Under the pieces are notes generated by a model, which saw nothing but the letters and a program-made list of their open reading frames with translations, searched no databases and was not told the origin of the DNA. From contig JAMORD010000096.1 in assembly GCA_027063755.1 (NCBI GenBank), positions 1 through 7,108 of the forward strand: a DNA stretch of 7,108 nucleotides, written 5' to 3'. Of this stretch, positions 1 to 6,203 are shown piece by piece. This stretch comes from a bacterium. Lineage in GTDB: Bacteria; Coprothermobacterota; Coprothermobacteria; Coprothermobacterales; JAADFF01. How positions within the stretch are numbered: position 1 is the first letter of the stretch; each line of letters starts with the position of its first letter. A program made the translations under genes and the position numbers.

Positions 1-285
<285 letters not shown>

Positions 286-290
286 TAGCC

Positions 291-1487
291 ATGGAGCTCC
301 ACAGAGTAGACGAAGTCAAGGTTAAAGGCAAGAGAGTGCTGGTAAGGGTGGACTTTAATGTCCCCCTTACCAGCGATGGTGATGTTGCCGATGATACCCG
401 TATAAATGCAGCTATTCCTACCATCACTCACCTAATGAAGAATGGAGCAAAAGTCATACTTGTTTCTCACTTGGGTAGACCCAAAGGGCAGAGAAAACCC
501 GAGCTGTCTTTAGTGCCTGTAGCAAAAAGATTGGCTAACATTCTTCGTAAAGAGGTATTGTTTGTTCCCGATGTTATAGGAGAAGAGGTTGAAATGGCTG
601 TTTCTTCGCTTGAAGAGGGCGATGTCCTCATGCTTGAGAATGTGCGTTTCTACCCAGAGGAAGAGAAAAACGATCCAGAATTTGCCAGAAAACTTGCTTC
701 TTTAGGTGATATATTTGTTTCTGATGCTTTTTCTGTTGCACATAGGGCCCATGCCTCTAATGTAGGAGTAGCCCAGTATCTTAAGGCATATGCCGGTTTC
801 CTTATGATAAAGGAGATAGAAAATCTTGGTATGCTACTGGATCCATCTGATGAGCTAAGACCATACTATGTTATTATGGGGGGCGCCAAGGTTTCCGATA
901 AGATTGGCGTTATTGACAATATTCTTGACAAGGTTGATGGTCTCTTCATTGGTGGAGGTATGGTTTTCACATTCCTCAAGGCTAAGGGTTATGAAATCGG
1001 TAAATCTCTGCTTGAAGAAGATTATATTGAGTATGCTAAAGAGGTTATGGAGAAAGCTGAAAAGACAGGCAAGAAAATTGTGTTGCCTACTGATATTGTG
1101 GTAGCCGATAGCATTGATGCGGATACCGGTGAAGTTGTTCCCGTAGATGCCATTCCTGCCGATAAGATAGGTCTTGATATAGGTCCTAAGAGCATAGAGC
1201 TTTTCAAGAAAGAACTTGCCGATGGAAAACTTGTATTCTGGAATGGACCTATGGGTGTGTTTGAAAAGGATGCATTTGCCGAGGGTACCAAAGCCATTGC
1301 AGAGTATCTTGCCGAGAGGTGCGAAAAAGATGAGATGAAGGTTGTGCTTGGTGGAGGCGATTCTGCTGCTGCAGCTCACAAGTTTGGCGTGGCCGATAAA
1401 TATACCCATGTATCTACTGGTGGAGGTGCTTCCCTGAAATTCTTGGAGGGTAAAACACTTCCTGGCATACAGGTTCTTTATTGGTGA
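291..1487 (+). CDS. pgk: Phosphoglycerate kinase
   Basis: Cytoplasmic glycolytic kinase that transfers phosphate from 1,3-bisphosphoglycerate to ADP, giving 3-phosphoglycerate and ATP. From ATG 291 the protein is 398 residues, the normal length for a bacterial PGK. Visible motifs are RVDFNVP (19-25) and SHLGRPKG (59-66) of the substrate-binding N-domain, the basic-patch segment DAFSVAHRAHAS from D145 with R152, then GGAKVSDKIGVI, the nucleotide-binding segment NGPMGVFE from N318, and GGGDSAAA from 354, ending in STGGGASLKFLEGK. A GTG at 282 overlaps the gap stop and would add three residues. ATG 291 is preferred because of spacing to AAGGGG and because family N-termini start shortly before the KGKRVLVRVDFN strand. 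The gene is not fused to tpiA, unlike in Thermotoga. The segment SV after DAF is usually GT in this family. Confidence 0.98.
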   Translation: MELHRVDEVKVKGKRVLVRVDFNVPLTSDGDVADDTRINAAIPTITHLMKNGAKVILVSHLGRPKGQRKPELSLVPVAKRLANILRKEVLFVPDVIGEEVEMAVSSLEEGDVLMLENVRFYPEEEKNDPEFARKLASLGDIFVSDAFSVAHRAHASNVGVAQYLKAYAGFLMIKEIENLGMLLDPSDELRPYYVIMGGAKVSDKIGVIDNILDKVDGLFIGGGMVFTFLKAKGYEIGKSLLEEDYIEYAKEVMEKAEKTGKKIVLPTDIVVADSIDADTGEVVPVDAIPADKIGLDIGPKSIELFKKELADGKLVFWNGPMGVFEKDAFAEGTKAIAEYLAERCEKDEMKVVLGGGDSAAAAHKFGVADKYTHVSTGGGASLKFLEGKTLPGIQVLYW

Positions 1488-1499
1488 GGGGGTGTTTCT

Positions 1500-2258
1500 G
1501 TGAGAAAGATTATTGTTGCTGGCAACTGGAAAATGAATGGTTCTACACTGCTGACCAAGAAAATCATCATAGGCACAATGGCCCGTTTGTGGGATGTGAA
1601 TTTTAGTGAAAATTTTGAAGTGGTATTTATTCCGCCATTTATATATATTCCTATAGCTTCAGACCTTGTAAAAGATAGCAAATATGAAATTGGTGCTCAG
1701 AATATGTACTTTGAAGAGAAGGGGGCATTTACAGGTGAAATTGCACCTGACATGCTGAAAGACTTTGATGTCAAGTATGTTGTAATAGGTCACTCTGAGC
1801 GTCGCCATATCTTTGGAGAGTCCAATGAGACGATAGCCAAAAAGGTAAAGAAGGCTGTGGAAAAAGAGCTTATTCCTATACTCTGTGTCGGCGAGACACT
1901 GGAAGAGCGCGAAGAGGGTAGAACATGGGAGGTAATTCGTGAACAGCTGGAAACAGCTCTCAGTCAGTTTGACACATTGCCTGGGATGGTGATTGCATAC
2001 GAGCCTGTTTGGGCTATAGGTACTGGTAAGGCTGCAACTAAAGAAGATGCAGAAGATGTCATCTCTAAGATTAGAAACTGGCTCAAAGGAAAATTTGGAA
2101 CCGATGAGGTATCAATACTATACGGTGGTAGCGTAAAGCCGGCTAATGTAGAAAACTTTGCCTCTTCCAAGGAAATAGATGGAGCACTTGTCGGAGGGGC
2201 TTCCCTAAAACCCGAAGATTTTGCTATAATTGTTAAAACATTTGTTGGAAGGGGTTGA
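1500..2258 (+). CDS. tpiA: Triosephosphate isomerase
   Basis: Homodimeric TIM-barrel enzyme that interconverts dihydroxyacetone phosphate and glyceraldehyde-3-phosphate. The 252-residue length is typical. All catalytic landmarks are present: NWKMNG with Lys11, IGHSERR with electrophile His98, AYEPVWAIGTGKAA with the general base Glu168 followed by the flexible lid loop, YGGSVKPAN from Tyr208, and the phosphate-gripping GALVGGASL near the C-terminus. The start is GTG 1500, preceded by the purine-rich AGGGGGTG at 1487-1494, which begins in the pgk stop codon. The gap after pgk is 12 bases, and secG starts 6 bases after the stop, so this gene sits within a tight cluster. Nothing suggests degradation. 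Confidence 0.98.
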   Translation: MRKIIVAGNWKMNGSTLLTKKIIIGTMARLWDVNFSENFEVVFIPPFIYIPIASDLVKDSKYEIGAQNMYFEEKGAFTGEIAPDMLKDFDVKYVVIGHSERRHIFGESNETIAKKVKKAVEKELIPILCVGETLEEREEGRTWEVIREQLETALSQFDTLPGMVIAYEPVWAIGTGKAATKEDAEDVISKIRNWLKGKFGTDEVSILYGGSVKPANVENFASSKEIDGALVGGASLKPEDFAIIVKTFVGRG

Positions 2259-2264
2259 AGTGGG

Positions 2265-2480
2265 ATGAAGGAAGCAATAATGATTGGTGTTGCTATTGTC
2301 TCTGCAATACTTCTTATACTTATTGGTATACAGGAGCCCAAGGGAGAAGGATTGGGTGCTATTGGTGGTACAGCATCTATTTTCCATGGTTCTTCTCCGA
2401 GACAGAAGTTGCTGGACAAACTCATTATTGTGTTTTCTGTTTTATTTGCCGTTGGTGTGTTTGTTGCCGGTCTTATGTAA
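2265..2480 (+). CDS. secG: Preprotein translocase subunit SecG
   Basis: Small inner-membrane subunit of the SecYEG channel that assists SecA-driven export. The 71-residue product has the SecG layout: a first membrane helix at about residues 5-22, a conserved cytosolic loop with IQEPKGEGLGAIGG (22-35), and a second helix at about 53-70, ending almost immediately. The QEPKGEGLG loop is the usual identifying feature of the family. ATG 2265 is chosen because GGAAGGGG (2247-2254), within the end of tpiA, is 10 bases upstream; Met6 (2280) would shorten helix 1 and lacks a site. A position right after tpiA is common for secG in bacteria. There is no signal peptide, as expected. Confidence 0.93.
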   Translation: MKEAIMIGVAIVSAILLILIGIQEPKGEGLGAIGGTASIFHGSSPRQKLLDKLIIVFSVLFAVGVFVAGLM

Positions 2481-2507
2481 GACTGGCTAATCAATAAAAA
2501 ACAAAAA

Positions 2508-2558
2508 CCTGGTTCTGGGAAGGACCGTAGAGTCCTATCTCGGGCTATGGAGGAGGTG
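2508..2558 (+). promoter_or_regulatory. Candidate S15 autoregulatory leader of rpsO (hairpin or pseudoknot)
   Basis: The 83 bases between secG and rpsO contain a foldable element next to the rpsO start. A perfect 5-bp stem AGGAC (2521-2525) / GTCCT (2532-2536) closes the 6-base loop CGTAGA. Its loop 2526-2530 can pair with 2545-2549 (CTATG), forming an H-type pseudoknot that reaches the edge of the Shine-Dalgarno sequence. Alternatively, the flanks 2508-2519 and 2538-2549 extend the same stem outwards with mismatches and several G-U pairs. Known biology: rpsO leaders in several bacteria bind S15 through pseudoknots or junctions with G-U/G-C motifs and repress translation. That this leader does so is inferred from hand folding only. 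Confidence 0.5.
2549..2558 (+). promoter_or_regulatory. Strong ribosome binding site of rpsO
   Basis: GGAGGAGGTG contains AGGAGGTG (2551-2558), a full match to the 16S rRNA 3' end, five bases before ATG 2564. It is the strongest site in the window. Its first two bases can be drawn into the leader structure, offering a route to translational control. Confidence 0.85.
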
Positions 2559-2563
2559 CAAAC

Positions 2564-2830
2564 ATGTTTAACAAAGAGATCAAACAGCAGATTATCAAAG
2601 AGTTCGGTAGGCATGATGGTGACACAGGTTCTACTGAAGTGCAAGTGGCTATTTTAACAGCCAGAATTAAACATCTTACAGAGCATCTGAAACAGCATCC
2701 CCATGATTATCATTCTAAAAAGGGCTTGCTGAAGCTTGTTGGTCGCAGAAAGAAGCTTCTCAAGTACCTTAAGAGGAAGGACATGGAGGCCTACCTGTCT
2801 CTTATCAACCGTCTTGGATTGAAGAGGTAA
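2564..2830 (+). CDS. rpsO: 30S ribosomal protein S15
   Basis: Primary-binding protein of the small subunit platform that contacts the central-domain three-way junction of 16S rRNA and takes part in inter-subunit bridging. The 88-residue, all-helical, basic protein matches the family end to end: [13 protein letters not shown] (17-29), [19 protein letters not shown] with the rRNA-contacting His41, Asp48 and Ser51, then [15 protein letters not shown], and a C-terminus of LINRLGLKR. The length is the usual one. ATG 2564 sits five bases after a very strong ribosome binding site. pnp follows after 37 bases, the pairing seen in very many bacteria. The structured sequence in front suggests autogenous control by S15 itself. 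Confidence 0.98.
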   Translation: MFNKEIKQQIIKEFGRHDGDTGSTEVQVAILTARIKHLTEHLKQHPHDYHSKKGLLKLVGRRKKLLKYLKRKDMEAYLSLINRLGLKR

Positions 2831-2867
2831 ACAGGCTTGGGCTCCGTGGAAAGGAAGTGAACAAGGT

Positions 2868-5111
2868 ATGGAGAGAAAAAAGATTATAGAAGTAGTAGAG
2901 CTAGAAGAGGGTAAGCAGATAGTCTTTGAAACAGGCTATGTGGGTTTGCAGGCAAATGGTTCTGTGTTCGCTAAGATAGGTGATACCGTAGCATTTGTTG
3001 CAGCTGTTATGAGCAAGGAGCCCAGGTTGGATATTGATTTCTTCCCTCTGCTAGTTGAATATGAAGAAAAACAGTATGCCGTGGGTAAAATACCCGGCGG
3101 TTTCTTTAAGAGGGAAGGAAAACCTTCAGAGGCCGAAATCTTGAGGGCGAGATTGATTGACAGATCAATCCGCCCTCTTTTTCCTGAAGAGATGCGTAAT
3201 GATGTTGAAGTTATTGCCATGATCCTTGCCAGTGATAGTACCAATCCACCAGAAATTGCAGCAATGAACGGTGCATCCGCAGCACTTTATATTTCTGATA
3301 TTCCATTTAATCATCCCTTTGGTGCTGTGAGGGTTGGTCTTATTGATGGTAAATTTGTTGTTAATCCAACATTTGAAGAGCTGGAAAAATCTGATTTAGA
3401 TCTTGTGGTAGCCGGTATTGAGGATGGAATTGTAATGGTTGAGGCAGGTGCCCGTGAAGTATCCGAAGATACAATGATAGAAGCAATGAAGTTTGCCCAT
3501 GAATATATCAAAAAGATTATTGCAGGCATTAAGAGACTTCGCGAAAAGGCCGGAAAAGAAAAGGCAGAAGTGCCACTGGTAGAAATCCCAGAAGATCTCA
3601 GAGAATTTATTATGTCCTATAAAGACGAAATACTTGCTGCACTACTTGAAGTAGAGAAGAAGGCAAGAGAAAAGAAGGTTTCCGAGGTAAAAACAAAAGT
3701 AAAAGAGGCAGTAGAGGAAAAGTGGGCCGAAAATGAAGAGTATATCAAGGTTTTTGATTTGGCATTTAAAGATGTAGAGAAGAAGGTTGTTCGTCAGTAT
3801 ATGAAGGAAACAGGTAAGCGTGTTGATGGCAGAACATTTAAAGAGATAAGACCTCTTAGTGCTGAAAAGGGTGTTCTTCCTGTTGTTCACGGTAGTGGTC
3901 TCTTTACAAGAGGTCAAACCCAGGTGCTGAGTATTGCAACATTGGGTAGCTTTTCCGATGTTCAGATTATTGACAGTATCAGTGTCCAGGAGGAGTTTAA
4001 GAGATTTATTCATCACTATGACTTTACACCTTTTTCTACTGGTGATATTAAGCCAAGAAGGGGTCCCAGTCGCCGTGAGATAGGTCATGGTGCTCTGGCT
4101 GAGAGGGCTCTGAAATACCTTATACCTTCTGAAGAGGAATTTCCATATACCATTCGTGTCGTCAGTGAGGTTATGGAATCTAATGGTTCTACATCAATGG
4201 CCAGTGTATGTGCAAGCTCTATTGCCCTGATGGATGCTGGTGTGCCTATGCCCAAGCATGTGGGTGGCATTGCTATGGGACTTATTAAAGAAGATGATGC
4301 CTTTATCATCCTTACAGATATTCAAGGTTTGGAAGACCATTTGGGTGATATGGACTTTAAAGTAGCCGGTACAAGAGATGGTATTACGGCTCTACAGCTT
4401 GATATAAAGGTGAAAGGTATTACATTTGAGATTATGAAACAAGCTCTATACCAGGCCAAAGAGGCAAGGTATCAAATACTTGATGTGCTTTATCAGGCTA
4501 TTCCTGCTCCAGACGATATACCCGAAACGGCCGATAAGATTTATTACATGCAGGTACCTGTTGAAAAAATCGGTGAAATCATCGGACCTGGCGGTAGGGT
4601 TATCAAGAAGATTATTGCCGATGCCGGTGTTGAAATAGACATCAACGATGAGGATGGCAAGGTCTTTATTAAGGGTAAACATATGAGCAACATAGAGAGG
4701 GCTAAACAGATTATAGAGGCCATTGTTAGAGAACTGCATGAAGGAGATATTATTGATGGTAAGGTCACCCGTATTGATCCTAAACTGGGTATATTCCTGG
4801 AGATTGCTCCTGGAAAAGAAGGTCTCTTAAGAGTAGATGATCTTAGTCCCAATAGGCTTGTTTCCGTCAATGACTTTGCCAAGATTGGTGATACAATCAG
4901 AGTTATTGTTAAGAGCATAGATGCTATGGGACGCATCAACTTTACCCGTAGGGGACTTGAAGAGTGGAAAAAGGAAGAAGAGGAAGCCCGTAGAACAGGT
5001 AATCTTCGTGTTCCTCGCCCGCCAAGACAATCCCATGGTCGCAGGCATGACACAAGACGAGACAATAGAGGACATGGTGGAAGACGAGACGGCGGAAGGC
5101 ATGATGGATAA
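2868..5111 (+). CDS. pnp: Polyribonucleotide nucleotidyltransferase (PNPase)
   Basis: Trimeric cytoplasmic 3'-to-5' phosphorolytic exoribonuclease that degrades RNA to nucleoside diphosphates and can run in reverse. The 747 residues are longer than the roughly 705-711 of the B. subtilis and E. coli enzymes. Domain order: first RNase PH domain (about 12-145) with [18 protein letters not shown] (79-96); an all-helical, Lys/Glu-rich linker (about 150-317); second, catalytic RNase PH domain from RVDGR (318-322), with phosphate-binding STS (441-443) and metal/catalytic Asp490 and Asp496 in [12 protein letters not shown] domain with GEIIGPGG (569-576); S1 domain (about 626-695). A 36-residue tail from 712 has 11 Arg, 7 Gly and 4 His and accounts for most of the extra length. 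ATG 2868 follows AAGGAAGTGA at 2851-2860. The rpsO-pnp gap shows no long hairpin like the RNase III site in E. coli. Confidence 0.98.
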   Translation: MERKKIIEVVELEEGKQIVFETGYVGLQANGSVFAKIGDTVAFVAAVMSKEPRLDIDFFPLLVEYEEKQYAVGKIPGGFFKREGKPSEAEILRARLIDRSIRPLFPEEMRNDVEVIAMILASDSTNPPEIAAMNGASAALYISDIPFNHPFGAVRVGLIDGKFVVNPTFEELEKSDLDLVVAGIEDGIVMVEAGAREVSEDTMIEAMKFAHEYIKKIIAGIKRLREKAGKEKAEVPLVEIPEDLREFIMSYKDEILAALLEVEKKAREKKVSEVKTKVKEAVEEKWAENEEYIKVFDLAFKDVEKKVVRQYMKETGKRVDGRTFKEIRPLSAEKGVLPVVHGSGLFTRGQTQVLSIATLGSFSDVQIIDSISVQEEFKRFIHHYDFTPFSTGDIKPRRGPSRREIGHGALAERALKYLIPSEEEFPYTIRVVSEVMESNGSTSMASVCASSIALMDAGVPMPKHVGGIAMGLIKEDDAFIILTDIQGLEDHLGDMDFKVAGTRDGITALQLDIKVKGITFEIMKQALYQAKEARYQILDVLYQAIPAPDDIPETADKIYYMQVPVEKIGEIIGPGGRVIKKIIADAGVEIDINDEDGKVFIKGKHMSNIERAKQIIEAIVRELHEGDIIDGKVTRIDPKLGIFLEIAPGKEGLLRVDDLSPNRLVSVNDFAKIGDTIRVIVKSIDAMGRINFTRRGLEEWKKEEEEARRTGNLRVPRPPRQSHGRRHDTRRDNRGHGGRRDGGRHDG
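5055..5108 (+). repeat. 27-bp imperfect tandem repeat, two codon-aligned copies, in the 3' end of pnp
   Basis: Copies at 5055-5081 and 5082-5108 share 20 of 27 bases, starting with a common AGACGAGAC. All seven differences are transitions. They encode RRDNRGHGG and RRDGGRHDG, the last 18 residues of PNPase. A fainter, degenerate relative may precede them at about 5023-5053. The pattern suggests that the tail grew by local duplication and then diverged. Confidence 0.75.
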
Positions 5112-5129
5112 ATACCTTTATTGACATAT

Positions 5130-5164
5130 AGGGGGAGAGTGCATCTCCCCCTTCTTTTTATTTT
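5130..5164 (+). terminator. Rho-independent terminator after pnp
   Basis: GGGGGAGA (5131-5138) and TCTCCCCC (5144-5151) form a perfect 8-bp stem, nine with A5130-T5152, around the 5-base loop GTGCA. A T-rich run follows (5152-5164, interrupted by one C and one A). It lies 19 bases after the pnp stop and is the only convincing terminator in the window, marking the end of the upstream transcript. Confidence 0.93.
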
Positions 5165-5172
5165 GTGGTCTG

Positions 5173-5178
5173 TATAAT
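5173..5178 (+). promoter_or_regulatory. Promoter -10 box (TATAAT) for dut-udg-RNase J
   Basis: A perfect TATAAT stands directly behind the pnp terminator and ahead of dut. No good -35 is present at 16-18 bases upstream; that stretch is the C/T-rich terminator arm and T-run. Transcription would be expected to begin near 5184-5186, giving a leader of about 15 bases to GTG 5200, or none to ATG 5185. This is assigned from the box and its context, without a start-site measurement. Confidence 0.6.
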
Positions 5179-5187
5179 ATTCTCATG

Positions 5188-5196
5188 AGAGGTGAT
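5188..5196 (+). promoter_or_regulatory. Ribosome binding site that places the dut start at GTG 5200
   Basis: AGAGGTGAT matches much of the anti-Shine-Dalgarno complement. Its GAGG core ends 7 bases before GTG 5200, the optimal distance. It lies downstream of the in-frame ATG 5185, so it cannot serve that codon and argues for the shorter protein. Confidence 0.7.
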
Positions 5197-5199
5197 AAT

Positions 5200-5643
5200 G
5201 TGAAAGAAGTAGAGGTAAAGGTAAAATTAAAACCTGGAGCTAAACTACCGTTTTATGCTACGGAAGGTTCTGTTGGGGCTGACTTGCATGCCTATATTGA
5301 TGCCCCTATTGAGCTAAAGCCTATGGAAAGATATATGGTGCCAACAGGTATCTTTATAGAATTGCCTCCTGGTTATGAGGCTCAGATTAGACCGCGCAGC
5401 GGGCTTGCCGCCAAACATGGTATTACCACACTTAATACTCCTGGAACAATTGACTGGGACTATAGAGGAGAAATTAAGGTTATACTCATTAACTTAGGTC
5501 AAGAGATCTTTGTAATAGAGCCCGGTATGAGAATAGCACAAATGGTTATAGCACCGGTGACCCGTGGCGTCTTTGTTGTTGCTGATAAATTATCAGATAC
5601 CCATCGCGGTGAAGGAGGTTTTGGTCATAGTGGCACACACTAA
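5200..5643 (+). CDS. dut: Deoxyuridine 5'-triphosphate nucleotidohydrolase (dUTPase)
   Basis: Homotrimeric cytoplasmic pyrophosphatase that hydrolyses dUTP to dUMP, keeping uracil out of DNA and supplying thymidylate synthesis. All five trimeric-dUTPase motifs occur in order: [11 protein letters not shown] with Asp28; [29 protein letters not shown] with the catalytic Asp85; [22 protein letters not shown] from Arg136, the flexible C-terminal arm that closes on substrate. From GTG 5200 the length is 147 residues, standard for the family. An in-frame ATG at 5185 would add MRGDN, but the ribosome binding site lies after it; a leaderless start there remains possible given the TATAAT position. The 3' end overlaps the next gene by 14 bases, implying coupled expression with the uracil-DNA glycosylase. 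Confidence 0.96.
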   Translation: MKEVEVKVKLKPGAKLPFYATEGSVGADLHAYIDAPIELKPMERYMVPTGIFIELPPGYEAQIRPRSGLAAKHGITTLNTPGTIDWDYRGEIKVILINLGQEIFVIEPGMRIAQMVIAPVTRGVFVVADKLSDTHRGEGGFGHSGTH

Positions 5644-6202
5644 GTGGGAATCCTACCTTGCAGAGGCTATCAAACGGTGTCAGAGATGTCCTCTTCATGA
5701 AAGTAGAACAAATCCCGTTCCAGGAGAAGGAAACCCTCATGCATCTTTGATGTTTGTGGGGGAAGGTCCAGGAGCTGATGAAGACAGAATGGGAAGACCA
5801 TTTGTCGGCAGGGCAGGTAAAAGATTGGATTTATGGATAACAGAGTATCTTGGAATGAAACGCTCCGATGTTTACATAGCAAATACAGTAAAATGTAGAC
5901 CTCCGGGCAACCGCGTGCCTACAGATACTGAAATGGCTATGTGCTTTCCATATTTACTTGCCCAGATATCGTTTATAAAACCCAAGGTAATTATCGCCTT
6001 GGGTAAAACCGCTGCTCAAGATCTGTTAGGTTTTCCTAAGGCAACATCTCTAAAAATGCTTAGGGCAGATAATCCATATAGACGAAACGGATATTATGTT
6101 GTTGTCACATATCATCCAGCAGCAATATTAAGAAATGCATCATATGAGTCAGCAGTTAGAGAAGATTTGATTATTGCAAAGAAACTTTTAGAGGTGGGCT
6201 AA
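5630..6202 (+). CDS. Family 4 uracil-DNA glycosylase (Fe-S type; older name: phage SPO1 DNA polymerase-related protein)
   Basis: Base-excision repair enzyme that removes uracil from DNA. The 190-residue product shows the 4Fe-4S ligand set of the family: CxxC (Cys17, Cys20) near the N-terminus, then Cys89 in VKCRPPGNR and Cys105, 15 residues further on. The active-site segment [21 protein letters not shown] follows the family pattern, and [10 protein letters not shown] with His162 is the second catalytic/DNA-binding loop. It lacks an obvious KRRIH-type insertion, so it is not UdgX. GTG 5630 is chosen because AAGGAGG (5612-5618) lies 11 bases upstream and because it places CxxC at residues 17-20, as in the Thermotoga maritima enzyme; the reading frame itself stays open further upstream inside dut. 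It overlaps the end of dut, and RNase J begins one base after its stop. Confidence 0.92.
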   Translation: MAHTKWESYLAEAIKRCQRCPLHESRTNPVPGEGNPHASLMFVGEGPGADEDRMGRPFVGRAGKRLDLWITEYLGMKRSDVYIANTVKCRPPGNRVPTDTEMAMCFPYLLAQISFIKPKVIIALGKTAAQDLLGFPKATSLKMLRADNPYRRNGYYVVVTYHPAAILRNASYESAVREDLIIAKKLLEVG

Positions 6203-6203
6203 A

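Noticed and set aside
855-1409. 184-codon antisense open frame within pgk, and a similar 173-codon frame opposite the end of pnp (4544-5065)
   Set aside because: Both are fully covered by conserved genes on the other strand, and no domain or ribosome binding site supports them.
2461-2497. Possible promoter at the end of secG driving rpsO (TTGTTG or TTGCCG with TAATCA or CAATAA)
   Set aside because: Both hexamers are poor matches and the spacing is uncertain. I cannot separate it from chance in AT-rich DNA, though a start site here is not excluded.
1964-2644. 226-codon antisense open frame across tpiA, secG and rpsO
   Set aside because: It lies opposite three well-identified genes, crosses their boundaries, has low-complexity Ser/Pro/Ile composition, resembles no family, and is explained by the codon use of the + strand genes.
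2831-2867. RNase III-type hairpin or terminator between rpsO and pnp, as in E. coli
   Set aside because: The gap is only 37 bases and contains no stem longer than about 3 bp and no T-run.
5121-5126. Perfect TTGACA just after the pnp stop, as a -35 box
   Set aside because: At 16-18 bases downstream lies the C-rich arm of the terminator, with nothing like a -10 box. It is 46 bases from TATAAT at 5173, too far to work with it.
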